A stretch of DNA of 64,000 bases from Periplaneta americana (GCF_040183065.1 NC_091117.1:95382001-95446000), one strand, 5' to 3'; counted from the stretch's first letter, positions 36,837-52,300 are shown. Made by a program: numbers and translations. The notes: generated by a model not told the origin, from the sequence alone.

Positions 36837-39800
36837 TGTTTTTATGTGTGTGTCTAATGCTCTGGATTTAACAATGAAGTCGTCATCATTCTTGCTTCCC
36901 AATATTTTGATGGAAGGTCCACAAATGTCCTAAGAGTTTCACAATTAGCCAGGTGCTCCATCTCCATGTCCTCTTCTCTGGTGCACAGTAAGCATTTAGG
37001 TGAATTCAGTACTCCAATACGATGGAGGTGTTTACTGAGGCAATCATGACCAGTAATCCATCTAAATATGGCCACGGCAGATTTTCGAGATAGATCAGGA
37101 ATTAGTTTTGGATGTTTGAATGATTCTTTCCATTTTGAATTTTGATGTTTTGCCTGTTCACTGTTACTTATTCTTTTTATGACTCGTTTTATTGATTCAT
37201 ATGGGAACTTAAAAAATTTGTTTTTAAGTTGATTTTAGTTCCTTTCTTTGCTAACATATCCGCTTTCTCGTTACCACTCAGTCCACAGTGGGCCGGGATC
37301 CACTGGAAGACCACTTTTTTATTTATTAACATTTGAATGTGTTTTACCATGCAATGAATTTCTTTTACTTTTTCCATTTTAGGGGATGTAGTTGAGCTGA
37401 TGGACTGGATTGCAACTTTGGAGTCAGACAGGATGACTATGTTTTTGCACTGGTTTAGCCAAACAAATACATTTTGAAGTGATGTATAAATGGCTTCAAC
37501 TTCACCATCAAAATTTGTTGTGTACTTGCCAACATTTTTATAAAGAGAAAAGTACTGACAAGTAGCTCCTGCTCCAGCTCCTTCATTTTGATCCATGAGA
37601 GATCCATCAGTGTAAATGTACAACCAGTCTTTTTGTGGATATTTTCTATTAATTGTTTGTAGGGCAATGGCTTTTGCTACTTCTGGATTTATATCTTTTT
37701 TGTTGAAAACTTCATCAAGATCAAGGCAGCAGTCTACTTTGAAGTTGGTTGTTGAAATTGATCTTTCTTCATCTTAATTGATATACAACAGAAAACTGCG
37801 AACTTTGATTCCTGCTACTACATCGTTGTTAAGCCCATGTATTAATGAAGGTGTACCGGTATCTGAGAAGTTAAAATTTAGCAAAGACAGTGGTACCATT
37901 ATAACAGATGCTCTGTAACTCGGATCCCAATGAAATTGTACATTCAATATGTGTGCATAAAACAAGAACTTGTGAGCAAAGCTGATACTCCTCCAAGTTA
38001 CTTACTTAAAGGTGAAGAAGGAAGAGTTGTAAAAAGAAGTAGTAGATACATCAAGCCAATACCTTTACAAGACAAAGATAATGGTGAGGGAGGACAACAG
38101 TCTCAATTACCTAACTCAAGTATTAACAGCAGACTGAGAAGAGTGACTCATCCACCATAAAGAATTTATGAACCTTATTTCAAGAGAGGGAGATGTAATG
38201 AATAACCGGGTTGCTATGTGTGTTTTGTTGAATGTTTGTGGTGTTACGATGTGAAAGAATAAGTTGGACAGAATGAAGCTAATCTTTTAATTCAATTTAA
38301 CACAATTATAATAGTTTCAACACCTACTTTCATAAAATTGGTACTGGTAAGTATATATCTTTTTAACTGATTTTATTTCATAAACTGTAAAGAAAAACAT
38401 CACTATGATTGCACAAATGCTGTGCACTTGAAAGTCTCACACATACCCTATAATCTAACATAAATAAACTAAAGTTTCCTTGTATTTTAAAATCCATGCT
38501 CACCATTTCTCTGTGGCAGACCTGAAACAACCATATATGCATCTCCAATAGTTTCTACCTTGTATACATCATACTTCTGGATTCGGAAGTCGAACATACG
38601 ATACAAGGTATTGAGCATAGCAACAATTTCCATTGGAGAACTGATTGCTGATATTTCAGTAAAACCAACAATATCACTGAAGTAAATTGTCACTGATTCA
38701 AAACTTTCTGCTGGGACCTGAAAAAGATAATATATAATAAATCAACAAATTTAAACAACCATTAATTATAATCCCATACCATTAGAGACAAATATAAACT
38801 GTTGATCCGTTTATACCTGAACCCACACTCTCTGAAGTCGAATTTGCGATAGAAAATCTGATAAAGTACAAGTCTCCAGGTATCGATCAAATTCCAGCAG
38901 AGTTAATACAAGAGGGAGAAAGTGCAATACTGGTATCTAGTAAAATTTATAAGTTTGTACTTGCTATTTGGGAAAAGAAAATTGTACCAAAATAATGGAA
39001 GGAGTCCATAATTGTACCTATCTTTAAGAAGAGGGACAAGACTAACTGTAGTAACTTTCGAAGAATATCACTTTTGTTGACTTCATACAAAATTTTGTCC
39101 AATATTCTTCTGAGAAGATTAACTCCATATGTAGATGAAACTATTGGGGATCATTAGTGTGGTTTCAACCGTAGTAGATCGACTATTGATCAGATTGTTT
39201 GTATTCGACAGATATTGGAGAAAAAATGGGAGTATAAGGGTACAGTACATCAGTTATTCATAGATTTCAAAAAGGCATATGACTCTGTTAAGAGGGAAGT
39301 TTTATATAATATTCTTATAGAAGTTGGTATTCCGAAGAAACTAGTTAATTAATTAAAATGTGTCTCAGTGAAACGTACAGCAGAGTCCGTATAGGCCAAT
39401 TTCAGTCGGATGCTTTTCCAATTCACTGCGGGCTAAAGCAAGGAGATGCACTATTATCTTCACCTTTTAACTTCACTCTAGAATATGCCATTAGGAAAGT
39501 TCAGGATAACAGAGAGGGTTAGGAAATGAATGGATTACATCAGCTTCTTGTCTATGCGGACGACGTGAATATGTTAGGAGAAAATTCACAAACTATTATG
39601 GAAAACACGAAAATTTTACTTGAAGTAAAGTGTTTGGTTTGGAAATAAATCCCGAAAAGACAAAGTATATGATTATGTCTCATGATCAGAACATAGTACG
39701 AAATGGAAATATAAAAATGGAAAATTTTTCCTTCAAAGAGGTGGAAAAATTCAAATATCTTGGAGCAACAGTAATAAATATAAATGACACTCGGAAAGAA

Positions 39801-42800
39801 ATTAAACACAGAATATTAGGAAAGGTCTTTTGTACTTTTGTAGGAGTACTGTATTGATGATTTAAAGCACAGATATTATATGTCCATTTCCGGTCAAAAT
39901 TGAGATATGGTGATACATTGATAATATGAGACTAAATCTGAATTCTGCATAAGTATTGTATTGTGTTGTATGGGACATCATTAATATAACAATTATATTT
40001 TGCTACGTTATTTCTATAGATGTATACAACAGGAAATACTTTTTCAAGGCTTTCCGAAAGTTAGAAAAAAGTAGACAATAATTGTGCTTTAAGCTATCGA
40101 TATATTGTCCATTTACCTGTTTTTGTAGTTTCAATTGTCTGACAACCGGTGGAGGCAGCATCTGAAAGAGGAGTCGATCACTTTTTCTTTTTTCACATTT
40201 CAGCTCTGAAGTACGTGTCATAAGTGTTTCTGCAAATGTCTGTAAAAAGTAATAAAGTACAATAAATTCATCCCCATTACAGGTCATGTAGGTCCACAGA
40301 GTAGCAGGATATTGAAGCTCCCACCTGTACAGACAACTGGCATAAATGACAATAAGAATGTTAGTCCTACGTGTTCGCCAATACAATGTGACATTTATAA
40401 TTTATGATGCTTAGTTACAGCTATCTAAATTACTGACAAATTTCTACTATTCAATACGTTTAGCTGAATCTTATAAAAATAGAGATTTTAATTTAGCAAA
40501 ATTTAAATTATTTATAAATTCATAATCATCTGTGTCAAAACATGGGTATCTCTGAGTCATTCATCATTTTTAGTTGAAATGATACAATTGTGTGTACACG
40601 TTTTACATCAATTGAAATAACACTTTAGCAAACCTAATGTAGGCCTACTATAGAGAGCAATAAATATCTTATTTTGAGTCTATCTTTAATATCAATTTTC
40701 AATACCAGAAGTTCTCGCACATGAGATGTAACGGAAAGTTTATTGGATTTTCATTTACTCCTCTCGTTGATGAAAAATATAAAAACCTATATATTTCATT
40801 ATCTTGCTGTGCAGAAAACGTCAGGTGCCACAGTAAATTCCTTATAATGTTACAGGTTATGTGAAATCTAATGGAGTCACAAAATTTATAGTGGAAAGTG
40901 CAAAATCTGAAATCAAACACGCTTAACAAAAAATTTCTTTTTGACATGTGGGGAGGAACAAAAACACGTTGCTTATGGAATTAGTCTCCACACAGACATG
41001 ATACTCCACTTGTCGTGTGTAAATAAAAAAGTTACCTGTTATTTCATTCAAAATTAAAGAAAAGGATGGAAATTTTTAACATTGGTAGAGTAATAGACGT
41101 TAATCTGGACAGGAACACATTTACCAGACATGGACTTCATTTAAGGAGCATAATGTATTTACCTGCGTAATAGACGCACTTTTTTTTGTTCGATTTTTAT
41201 AACAAAAAACTAGGGTGTGTCCTTTACACAAGAAAAAATTTTAGTGAAAAAAAAAAAATGTATTAAAGGTGTGTCAGCTCGAATGCTGAAATAATCGATA
41301 GACTATGTAACAATATATGGGCCTTGACTAATTTATATAGTGATTGGGTTGCACTTAAGACATCGGTAGTTAGCAGCAGTTGTATAAACAAATGATAACT
41401 TGTAACAATGAATAGAGTGACAATAAGAAAAGACACTTTATTGTTATTGTTAACACTAGACTTAGCTCATTCACTGTCAGGTCCAGCATGACTGCAGATG
41501 TCCTAAGAATACTGTGTTATTAATCAAATTCGAAAGTACCTATATTTTGCGCAAGTAAAAAAGGAAGCAATCACGATTGCAGTGATACCATGCACTGTTG
41601 TTTAAAAACTTGAATTGAAACATAAGCAGTGCATCCAATCTTACGACTTTCGACATTAATGAGACGATCTTTGTTTAAAATGAGATGCGCCTATTACACG
41701 AGCATTTTTTTTAGGTGTGTCCATTATGCAGGTAAATATGGTAATATACCTTCAGAAGTCGAAATAAAAAGTTTTTTAATAGACTTTCCTCAAGATTATG
41801 GTGGAAAAACGTTTAAACATCTCTAATACTTTCGAGTTACACATAACTCAAGCTAGGAAGCTGCCTGGAGAGGGGAGGTAGTACAGCGAACGAAGGGGGC
41901 CCACCTACACCCCGATACCTATGTATAGTCACATTATCTGCAAAGTTGACCTCTTGACAATGTATTCAAGGTGCATCTTCCCTATAATATATCGAGCAGT
42001 ATTTTAATACATAATAATGCGTTTAATATTATTGGTGCTGAAGATTTATTTTCTAATTGCAAAGGTATATTCATTAGTATAATATATGATTGATCTAAAT
42101 GTTCCATCATTCTTCTATTTATATGTGCCCAAAGTGTAGATTATAGTGTTGTCATTAAATTTTAATTTTTCACTGTAAATGGAGGAAAATAGATCACTTA
42201 TTTATCTGTACAATATGAACAAACAATTAAAGGAAGAGACAATTGAGTTTCTATGTAGTCATTCCAAAGGGATCTCCTTTACTCCCGATAAATCTCCATC
42301 TGAATCGCTGCTTACTTCTTTTTCTCCTTCTTCTTCTTATTCTCCAGACTCCTCATCTAAATGAATAATGCAATTGTCCACGACTTCTATTAGAAGAATC
42401 TGCTTCACATATTCCTCTTCATATTTCATGGATTTTTCACACTTCTTCTTCCAAGATTCTTCCGTGATTTCATTAATTTTTTTTTCTTGTCAGTGCTATG
42501 TCGTCATCCATTTTGAATGTAGTGTTGTTTGCAGCAATCCTAGTTAACGTCATCTTAGAAACTCCTATTGCTGCTGTCACTCTTTCCTGCACCTTCATAA
42601 TATCAATGAGAAATATCCTGGCTTCCCTTTCTTTTTTCACGAATTCCATCAGATTATATATCATCTCGCGAATTTGACTATGAAGAACTTTGTCTGATAA
42701 TGTACTACTCATTGTAAACAACAGCCACACATAGACATGTTCTTACACAGAATACAGCCTTCGCAACTTTTATTAGAACTGAGCTGTACCATTCTAGTCT

Positions 42801-43310
42801 ACAGTACACAGCGGTAGGCGGACAGTGGTAGGGCAGATGTGCTCTATGCGCCTGCGTGAATGAGGCAGCTTGCTAGTTTGAGGCATCTGTACTACCTAAA
42901 ACGTGAGAGTGTGTCAATTGACTTGGCCATTTAAATATGGATAAAACTTCTCATCTTCAGTAAGTTTGTCGCTCATTTCCCGTAACTTATGTTCCTCAAA
43001 TCCGATTTCCTCTAACTTCAACATTCTTTTAGATAAATTAATGAAACGTCTGCATGCAAATGTATTTTATATTGGAGAATAAACCCTGCTTTTAGCACTG
43101 TTTTATCATTTCAAGTTCTTTTTTCATTAGATTCTTTATCTATGTTTTCAAATCACATTATATTAAGGTTTTAACTTATATTACTACATAAAATCTAAGA
43201 CATTGTATACATGAGGTTATTTATTGAAAAGATCAAAATTGTCTGATGATGCCACAAAACATGGCGAGAACGTTAATACTATAAATATGTCGTCGTTGTC
43301 GTCATCATCG

Positions 43311-43358
<48 letters not shown>

Positions 43359-46300
43359 GGTTTGGGCCATTTGGTTCTTTCCTTCTCAGAGAAATTGATC
43401 TTCCCATCTATTATAAGGTCTACCTATACTCCATTGTCCAACTAGGGTATAATTCAAAAGTAATTTTGGGAACCTGTCTTCATGCATATGTTCAATATGT
43501 TCTTTCCAGTCTTCTTTACATTGTAATAATCATCATTGAGGTTAAAAATCTTAAGTTCAGCACGTATGTTTTTAGATCTTTTATGATCTAAGAGAGTAAA
43601 CCCTGCAACCGATCTTAAAAATCTCATCTCTGCAGCCTCTATCTTCCTTCTGTCTGATTTATTCAAAGTCCAGTTCTTGCTGCCGTATGTGAGTATAGGG
43701 ACTGACATAACTTTATAAAATTTAAATCGTGCAGACTTCAAAGTTTTACGTCCTAACATCCTTCTTATAGTGCCACACATTCCTTGGAACTTATTCACTT
43801 TGTAAGTTATATCGTTTTTCTGGCAGTATGATACATTGCACCCTAGGTAATTGAAGGAGTTAACTTGTTCGATTATTTTGCCTTCTATGACTATTTTAGC
43901 TCTTAAATGGTATTTACCTATGAAGGCCATAGTTTTGGTTTTGGCTGATGATATCTTTAAATTATATTCCTTTATTATATTTGTAAGTTAATTTGTTGCT
44001 AATTGCAAACCGTCTTCTGAATCATTAAGATCATCAGCAAACAAAATAGTATTACAGTGAAACCTCTCATTTACGGACATCGAAGGGACGTAACAATCTG
44101 TCCACATCTGGGAGGTGTCCTTTATTGGGAGGGAGGCTCCCCAATCTAACAGTAAATTTATAATATGCATTATGTATCCCTTCACACTTCAAATGAAATG
44201 TATTACTGTAGTTTAATTCCAAATACAGTATACTGTACTACAGTAAATTCTTTGGAAATTTGAACTACACTAAATAAGAATGAAAAAGGAAAATACAGTA
44301 CTGTACCATGCAATTTTATTCCAGGTCTACAGTTATGCAGTACTGTAACTTACAGTTTTCAACTTAACCCTTACGTTCAGGTGTCATGTCTCTCGAAACA
44401 GAACAATTGATTGAAGTGAAGAGAATAATCCTACTAACCTATTATGTGTCGAATACAATTTCACAGTCGCAGAAACCTGAACCCATCAGACAGGTTAAAT
44501 TTTATGACTTTATTTATCCTCCCGCTTCTAGCTAACAAGGGGTAGTCGGCTGGGCTAGTGGTAGCCTACGAGACCTTTATTGTCTTCTTTCATGTTAAGG
44601 AATTTCTGTACAGTTCTCAAAACTAAATTTTCCATTTTTGTAACACATCAGGTCTTGAAATCCAAGTTCTGTCCGCAGTCAGGAGGTAAAGCGAGCTTCA
44701 GGACTGTGAAACAGCTGTCCGTGTCCGTGTCTGAGAGTGTCTGTAAACGAGAGTTTAATTTATCATAATTTCTACATTATTTCAGTTGGAACATAAAAAT
44801 CGTCCATATATGAGGAGTGTCCGTATCTTGGGGGTGTCCATAAGGAGAGGTTTCACTGTATTTAAAATGCGATTATTAATAACAAAATTCTTAAAAGGTA
44901 TACTTCGCCATTCACGAATGACTGCATCAATATAAATGTTAAAAAGTGTTGGAGATAAAGGACAACCTTGTTTCACTCCCTGATTTACATATATTTCGTT
45001 TCCATTTTTTCCAGTTTCCATACTTATGGATGTATTTACATATAACTCTGTACAACTTTAATTATAGCAAAGGTTTCACTTTGTGATATCAGTATAATAA
45101 ATCATTGACAGAAATTAAATAAGTAATTATTTGAATAATACTTTTTAAACTAAAATATAGCAGGCCTACTAAAAGGGAATGAACAAGAGAGATCGTTCTG
45201 AATGTATACAATTTTATGAGGAAATAAGCAGAGTAGACAAAAATAACTCTCGTGACCAGAATATTTTACGAAATAGAAATATAAAAATTGGAAATTTATT
45301 CTTTAGAGGTGGAAAAAGTCAAATATCTTGGAGCAACAGTAACAAACATAAATTACACTTGGGAGGAAAATAAATGCAGAATGAATATGGGTAATGCCTG
45401 TTGTTATTTGGTTGAGAAGCTTTTGTCGTCCAGTCTGCTCTCAAAAAAGATGAAAGTTAGAATTTATAAAACAGTTATATTACCTGTTATTCTGTATGGT
45501 TGTGAAACTTGGACTTTCACTTTGAGATAGGAACAGAGGTTAAGGGTGTTCGAGAATAAGGTGCTTAGGAAAATATTTGGGGCTAAGAGGGATGAAGTTA
45601 CAGGAGAATGGAGAAAGTTACAAATGCAGAACTGCACGCATTGTATTCTTCACCTGATATAATTAGCAACATTAAAATCCAGGCAGGGCATGTACCACAT
45701 ATGGGCGAATCCAGAAATGCATACAGTGTGATTAGTTGGAAGGCCGGAGGGAAAAAAACCTTTGGGGAGGCCGAGACATAAATGAGAAGATAATATAAAA
45801 AAGAATGTGGGATATGAATTATGATTGTAGAGACTGCATTAATCTTACTCAGGATAGGGACTGATGGCGGGCTTATGTGAGGACGGCAATGAACCTCCAG
45901 GTTCCTTAAAAGCCATTTGTAAGTAAAAAATAAGGTACAGAGAGTAGCAGAGACAAACAAGGTGTCTCTAACAACAGTGAAGAGGATTTTATCTGAACAA
46001 AAATGACATGGAGCTGGAAGAACATCAATGAGTACATCAGGGGAGAAACGTCGATGGCAATAGACTGCTACTAATATTGACAACTTTGGCACATTAGTGA
46101 TAAGACAAATGATTCTCGAATTCTATCTTTTGCAAACATTTCTCCTACAATTTCTAAGTTATTACCATCTACGCGAAATCACTCATTATTCAATTGGGAG
46201 CACGAGTTTGACAAGTATTTTACAAGAGTTGGAGTTCAAGTGTAAGAAGACAGCGAAAAATAGAAGTGTTTTGATTGAGAGACAAAGAATATTATCTCTG

Positions 46301-49300
46301 TCAGTCATGAAGTTCGGGGAGGAATGCCGACTTGTCATCTTCTAGGGGAAAGTTAACTATACACATAGAAGCCACAATGACAGTGGATAATATGGAGATC
46401 ATAACATCAACAAATTACAATGAAATCAGTAGTGATGTATAGTGGCAACAATTGCTAACAAAAGCAATAAACGCATAGTCTGTAATGTTGTATCAGATTT
46501 GGTGTTCGTGACTTTTTGTCATTATAGGTACATGGCGGGTGGGTTTCGGTTGGGGGCTGCAGCTGGTTGGGAGACAACATACAAGTTGGATAGTGGCTTA
46601 ATTGTTTAACATTTAAGATTTCAGTGGCCAAAAAACATTTTCGATTCTTGTATGTATGTGGGTCATTTGCATAATTTGTATAAAAATGACGTCCATCAAT
46701 TCATACCCTTCCTATTATTTCATTTATAATGACAGAGTTTTAAATTCCTAACAGTGAGTAGTTTCAATACTAATGTAGTAAACGTCACAAGAATTATTTC
46801 CTTCATGTGAAATATTTCACGAGAATAAAACAAAATTCTCATTGTAACAGCCAAAATGCTGTGTCCATACTAGTTAATTATTTAAAATGGAGTATGATTA
46901 TGTTCAGATAAAGGTTTGTTTAATAATGTAATTGAGAAAAAAATTAAAGAAACATTTGATATTATCAAAACTTCTTCACTTAATGTCTCAGTTTATATTT
47001 CCTTAAATAAGATTGCATAATTACTCTAGTCCTGTGAATCAGTCACCTCTGTTACACCATTTTGTTCCTATGGATACACAGTTGAAAAAGAAATCCCACA
47101 GACATCAGCACAAGCCAGGATGATGCACAAAGAGCCATCTTGATTGTGCTGTTATGTTCATCCATTTTGATTTGGCGAGTTTGTGTGTCATACTCTTGCT
47201 TTGTGTTTTAGTCTAAGCGTGCATTTTTACACTGTCAGATCTGTTGTGTTGTGTTTTCCACAAATAACAACATATAAAGTCAAGACCAAGAGGACATAAT
47301 AGTACAAGTGTGCAGTAGTTAAATTGCTATTTTGAAGATTTTTTAAGCAAACAAATTTTAGGTTAGCACATGGTTTTGTTTGTTTTGTCATGTCTGTTAC
47401 CTGTCAGATCTGTTACTCCATGTCATGTCAGTTACATCATTCAAAACAGTGCACTGCAGTGCCTTAATTTTTTCTAATTATCTATCATTAAAGAAACTAA
47501 GGCTCAAATATCTTCGCCTTAAGGGCAATCTGCTAAGATAATTGTTACTGAAAGAATGCTTTTCTATTAGTTACTGAAGATGTTATTATCTTTATAGCCT
47601 ATTATGTAACAGATCTGATATTAAGGTATTTAAAATATTTGTTCATTTTTGATCTGAAGTTAGTTCTGTTACTATTCTAGGACCTATGCACTGTTTAAAG
47701 AATATCTGATATAGAAAATAAAGGAATTCTATTTCTATAAAAGATTCACTGTCTTGTCTTGTAACACACCTGACATTTAGCCGTACCATCAAAGATTCAT
47801 TGATGCTTGTAGAGAATGCTGTAAAGCAAGGTGAGTGTACAGTGGCTGATTACTATGGCAGAGACATTGTACTGTATTAATACATGCAGAATATGCACTA
47901 AATAATACTTTTAATTTTGATGTTCTCAATCGTCCATTTGTTATACAAATTTTGCAAATGATCCATGTATGTATGTTGACTCTGAACAACAGCTTTCTTT
48001 GTAGATGTTGTGAATCAGCTACATGGTGCCATCCGCTGATTCAGCTATGTAGTCTCAAGAGTGCGATGAAGTCCCATTAGAGTGCCCTTCCCCCCACCCA
48101 CCAAAAGAGTACTACATCTCCTCAAACTCAGTGATAATATATGATCATTATACAATTGGTTAATATACAATAGGCTGTTTGTGGTATCAGTTATACCTTT
48201 AACTCCTTACTTAGTCCAATTTTTTACTAGAATGTACGTACATGTAATACTTTGCATTTAAGCTTCAAGGCACAGAAATCAGTACCTATAAAACGTTTAT
48301 TATTTTTATTGTTAATAGTTTTATTATTAAAGATGAGAACTTACCTGAATAGTCTGGGTGGCATTTCTGACGAATATTATGATTACTGGAGAAACAGTGA
48401 GGACCATTACCAAAATCACTATTGCAATAGCTTGTTGCTGATTGGCCTGAGACATATCCTTGTACATCTCGTCACTAAAATATAAAGATATAACGAATCA
48501 TTTGTAATGCATTAGCTCACAGTTTAATAATGAAAAATTATCCCTAGGAGCACTGCAACTATTTAACGAGTTTCATAAGTATAAATGATAACCTAATTAC
48601 TCTGTAAGGTGTACAAAATTCAGAACTGATGAACTACTTTTATATTGGCCAGTACAATAAAAAAAAAGTCTTGTATAGCCTCACGATTTTTGAGTGTGTG
48701 TGTTTGCCCAGCAAATTGCGAGCTTTCTTTCCAAATCTCACTATGTCCAAAAACTTTTTTAAGGAAAAACTAATTTCTAAAAACCTTTTTTAAAGAAAAA
48801 CGAATTTCTCCTGTTAACATTGTAAGCAAAATTCAAATTGGAATTTATACTCATATTATTGTTTACGTAATTCTGCTTCACTCAGGGAATTATAGTTGTG
48901 GTCTCTCATTGCTTATCATGATTTTTGGACAACTTCATAGTAAACTTTGGCCAAGATTATGCAACATCGCTATTCTAGACCATTTTATTTTGCAATGAGG
49001 AGACTAATATACTGTACACATCATTACAGAAAACTTAAAAACTTCAATACTAATTATTAGAAATATTTCATATTAATTTGGCGGTGGCGGCGGCAGCAGC
49101 AGCAGTAGTATCTATTACTCAGGCACTTGGAAGTTCTCCATTCGACTTCTAGCTTCCCAGTATAATTTAGAGTCTGAAGCCAAAAGATTTGATGCCAAAG
49201 CTGGACAGTTTCGTAAATGTTCTTGTTTCATCAAAGAGTCTTCTAGGTTACACAGGATGCATTTTGGTGAACCAAAAATTCCAATTTTAAACAGCTGTGC

Positions 49301-52300
49301 TGCTAAACAGTCATCGCCAGTTAGCATCTGAAATTTTGCTACTGCATCATGTCGGGGAGAATCATGTATATGTTCTTTTTCAGAAAGCAATACTGACCAA
49401 GATTTATTATTGCTGTGTTCTTGAAATTTCTTTAGAATTTTGATTTGAAATTGTGTTTGTATGAACAATTTGGTACAGTTAATTGAAACAGTTAATTCCT
49501 TATTATTAGGGAACAGATTTTTATGTGTTAAAAAAACTTGAAAATATTAATTTTCTTATGTTGTAAAAAATTGAAAATATGTATAAAAAATGGGAAATGT
49601 GTATAAAAATTGTAAAAATATTTTGTTTCAATATTACAAAATTTTAAGTATGTATTATAAAAAATGACTCACCAATCATGTTGCGACAGTGGTGAGTTCA
49701 AAAAAAAAATTGAAAAATGAAGAATTTCTCAAAGTTTTCCACCACAAACCAATGTCGGTTGTCTCGGAACAATGCACGATACCGGGAAAAGGACCATTCA
49801 ACGTCCAAGAAAGGTCTTGCATATTTCATCAAACAAATGTCACTAACACACAAAATTTCAATTTCATCAACGTCTTCTTGCCCTTCCAAATTTTGGGAAC
49901 TTTACACAAAGTATGAAATCCAAAATTATTTTCAAATATGCTTTTAAATTTATGTTTAACAGATTCTACTTTGCGACCTTTGAGTGAATGAATTTTTTTC
50001 TCAATGCCATGCATCTCATTAATTGTCTCAGTCAACAAGTTGGTTATGTTTCTAATTTCTTTATAGAGTTACACAAAAAAACTCAATTTCAGATGTGTAA
50101 GATAATTAATTTTTTAAAGAACTGTCCCTAAATAAGTTCTGAAGAATTTAAATTGAATTGAATTTAGTTAATTTATCACTGATTTAAAATTTTCAAAATT
50201 GTCTTCATAATACACTACTGCTTCTAACCATGTACCCAACGAATAACTATGGGTCTACATAGAAGTGTAAGATTCAAATTTTTTTTTAAAGATAAGCGAT
50301 TCCCCTTCGAGAGTGCGAGACAGCACGTGCAGTCAAGGTCACGACACAATACATTTAAGAAAGAAATTCATTCATTGTGTTTTTATTAATACAGTAAAAC
50401 CCTGATAAGATGATGTTCAAGGGACCATGTGTAAATCGCGTATTAACCGGGACCGCGTATTTCGCAGGTATACTAATTTTGACTTATATAGAGTATCTAT
50501 TAGCATTTTTCTTTATTGAAATACATGATTCATGAAAGGTAATACATTATTATTCTATTATGTAATTATTGTGGTGTACGTAAAAGACATTAATAATATG
50601 TAGGCCTACTGTACTTAATTCTTTAAAAAAAAGTCTTTTGTAGTTGTTTGCCATGTGTGTGTTCTCCAAGTCCTCATATTTATTACACTTCACTTTCCTG
50701 CACTTACATCCTCCCGACATCACAGCTGCGGTGATTGAGTCGCGATTTTTTATTATCGTCCTTAATGTCGATGATGGGACTCCTAATGAATCACAGAGTT
50801 GTTTCTGATTAAAAGTACTGTTTTCATCATACTTTCGTAAGATTTCCAATTTTTCCAACACAGAAAGCGCTTTTCGTTTAACATTCATTGTAATCACACT
50901 CACAGATACTTCAATACACTAAAGGACAACAAACTGGCCAGCAAAAATTTCCAGAATTTTATTACAGCTGAGTGAGGAGTGTTGTTTGAGAGAGAGAGTT
51001 AGCAAGAGGGTTGGGTATTGTAACTGTATGTAGGCTTTAAGCGCGCAGGTAGAGTCGAATAAGAGAGTGTAACAAGAGGGTGGGATATTGTATGGTGTAG
51101 TATGAAGGTTTAAATGCGCAGGTAAAGGGTCGAATACCAGTACTTTTCAGGTTAATGGCACCAATGAGTTCAATGGCCAAAATGTTTCATTGCTGTTACA
51201 GTACATTGCTGAAAATTACATAAAAAATATTCCACAAAAATAGCGTATTATGCAGGACTTGAACGCAACAAACAGGATATTTTATATAGGCGTTATATAT
51301 GCAATGTGCAGGGGCCAGACAAAAAATGCGTATTACACAGGTTAGCGTAATATGTGGGCACGTCTTATCGAGGTTTTACTGTATGTAGTTTGAACGAGTT
51401 TTTGGACTGAATTTAAAAATTAGAACAATGGAAAAGTAACAAATGTGTGTATTTATAGCTAAAATATTTTAAACATGTATTTACTTAAAAATATTTAAAA
51501 ATATGTATTTTTATGTAAAATAAAATTTCATATTCAAATTACAGTGTTCTGGTTCGAAACTTTTGTCTTAGTTATTCTTTTATTTTAAGCAAAAAAAAAA
51601 AAAAAAATTAAAAACAAATCCGTTCCCTACTTATTATGTATACAGGGTGTTCGCAACTTAATGCCCGACAATGTAGGAGCGTATTCCTTGATTCATTCTA
51701 CAGTGATATTACCTAACATGTCCTAATCAAAAGTCTAATAATTTCCGAGTTACAAGAACTTATAAGTCGGAACTTTGGACAACATTTTTGTAAGTAGTAA
51801 ATGTGTCATTAAGGAAATAAAAGCAGAAGACATTGAGAAGTAATCTGTTCTTTTATTACAAGTACAAACCCTACACAGATCTACTTACTTGGACGTGAAA
51901 ACATCATTACAAACTTAACCAACACAGTCAGGTCTTCATAAGGTTCCATCAATTTGTTGCATTACAAGAAACAAAAAAAAAAAGTAAATAAATACAAAAT
52001 TGCATTATACTGTACCAAACTAATAGGTGAATCTGTGCACTGTTATTGCAGGTGGAGTTCTAAATGAGTTCCTTGAGCATCCCTACACCAGACAGTTCTA
52101 CGTAATAGTGAATGCGTGGCATTCGCAATAGTGGCGGGATGATGTCTGATGTGGTCTGCGGCACCACTGATGCTGATTAGTTGTGGATGGGCTATCGGCC
52201 AGTTACAGAGGAGGATCTCCGGGTTCTAGGTTCTGCACAAAATTATCATGATATCTCGTAGTATGTGCCAAACTGTGGCATGCAGCAATTCGTCGTGTAC

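Larger units (their letters stand above)
34912..38200 (+). pseudogene. Ty3/gypsy pol remnant broken by four insertions
   Basis: Scattered but collinear segments: the RT end [14 protein letters not shown] near 34940; the RNase H segment [20 protein letters not shown] then [16 protein letters not shown] (35100-35197); [18 protein letters not shown] and VKVTVYTDH (35470-35550); [20 protein letters not shown] (36200-36256). Integrase pieces follow: [19 protein letters not shown] near 36520, [20 protein letters not shown] near 36700 and [20 protein letters not shown] near 37985. Insertions: a MITE (35198-35450), a SINE with another SINE inside (35594-36183), and a LINE (36852-37925). Stops also occur within the segments. 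Confidence 0.85.

Noticed and set aside
43224-43445. Poly-serine protein
   Set aside because: It is an ATC microsatellite read in one frame.
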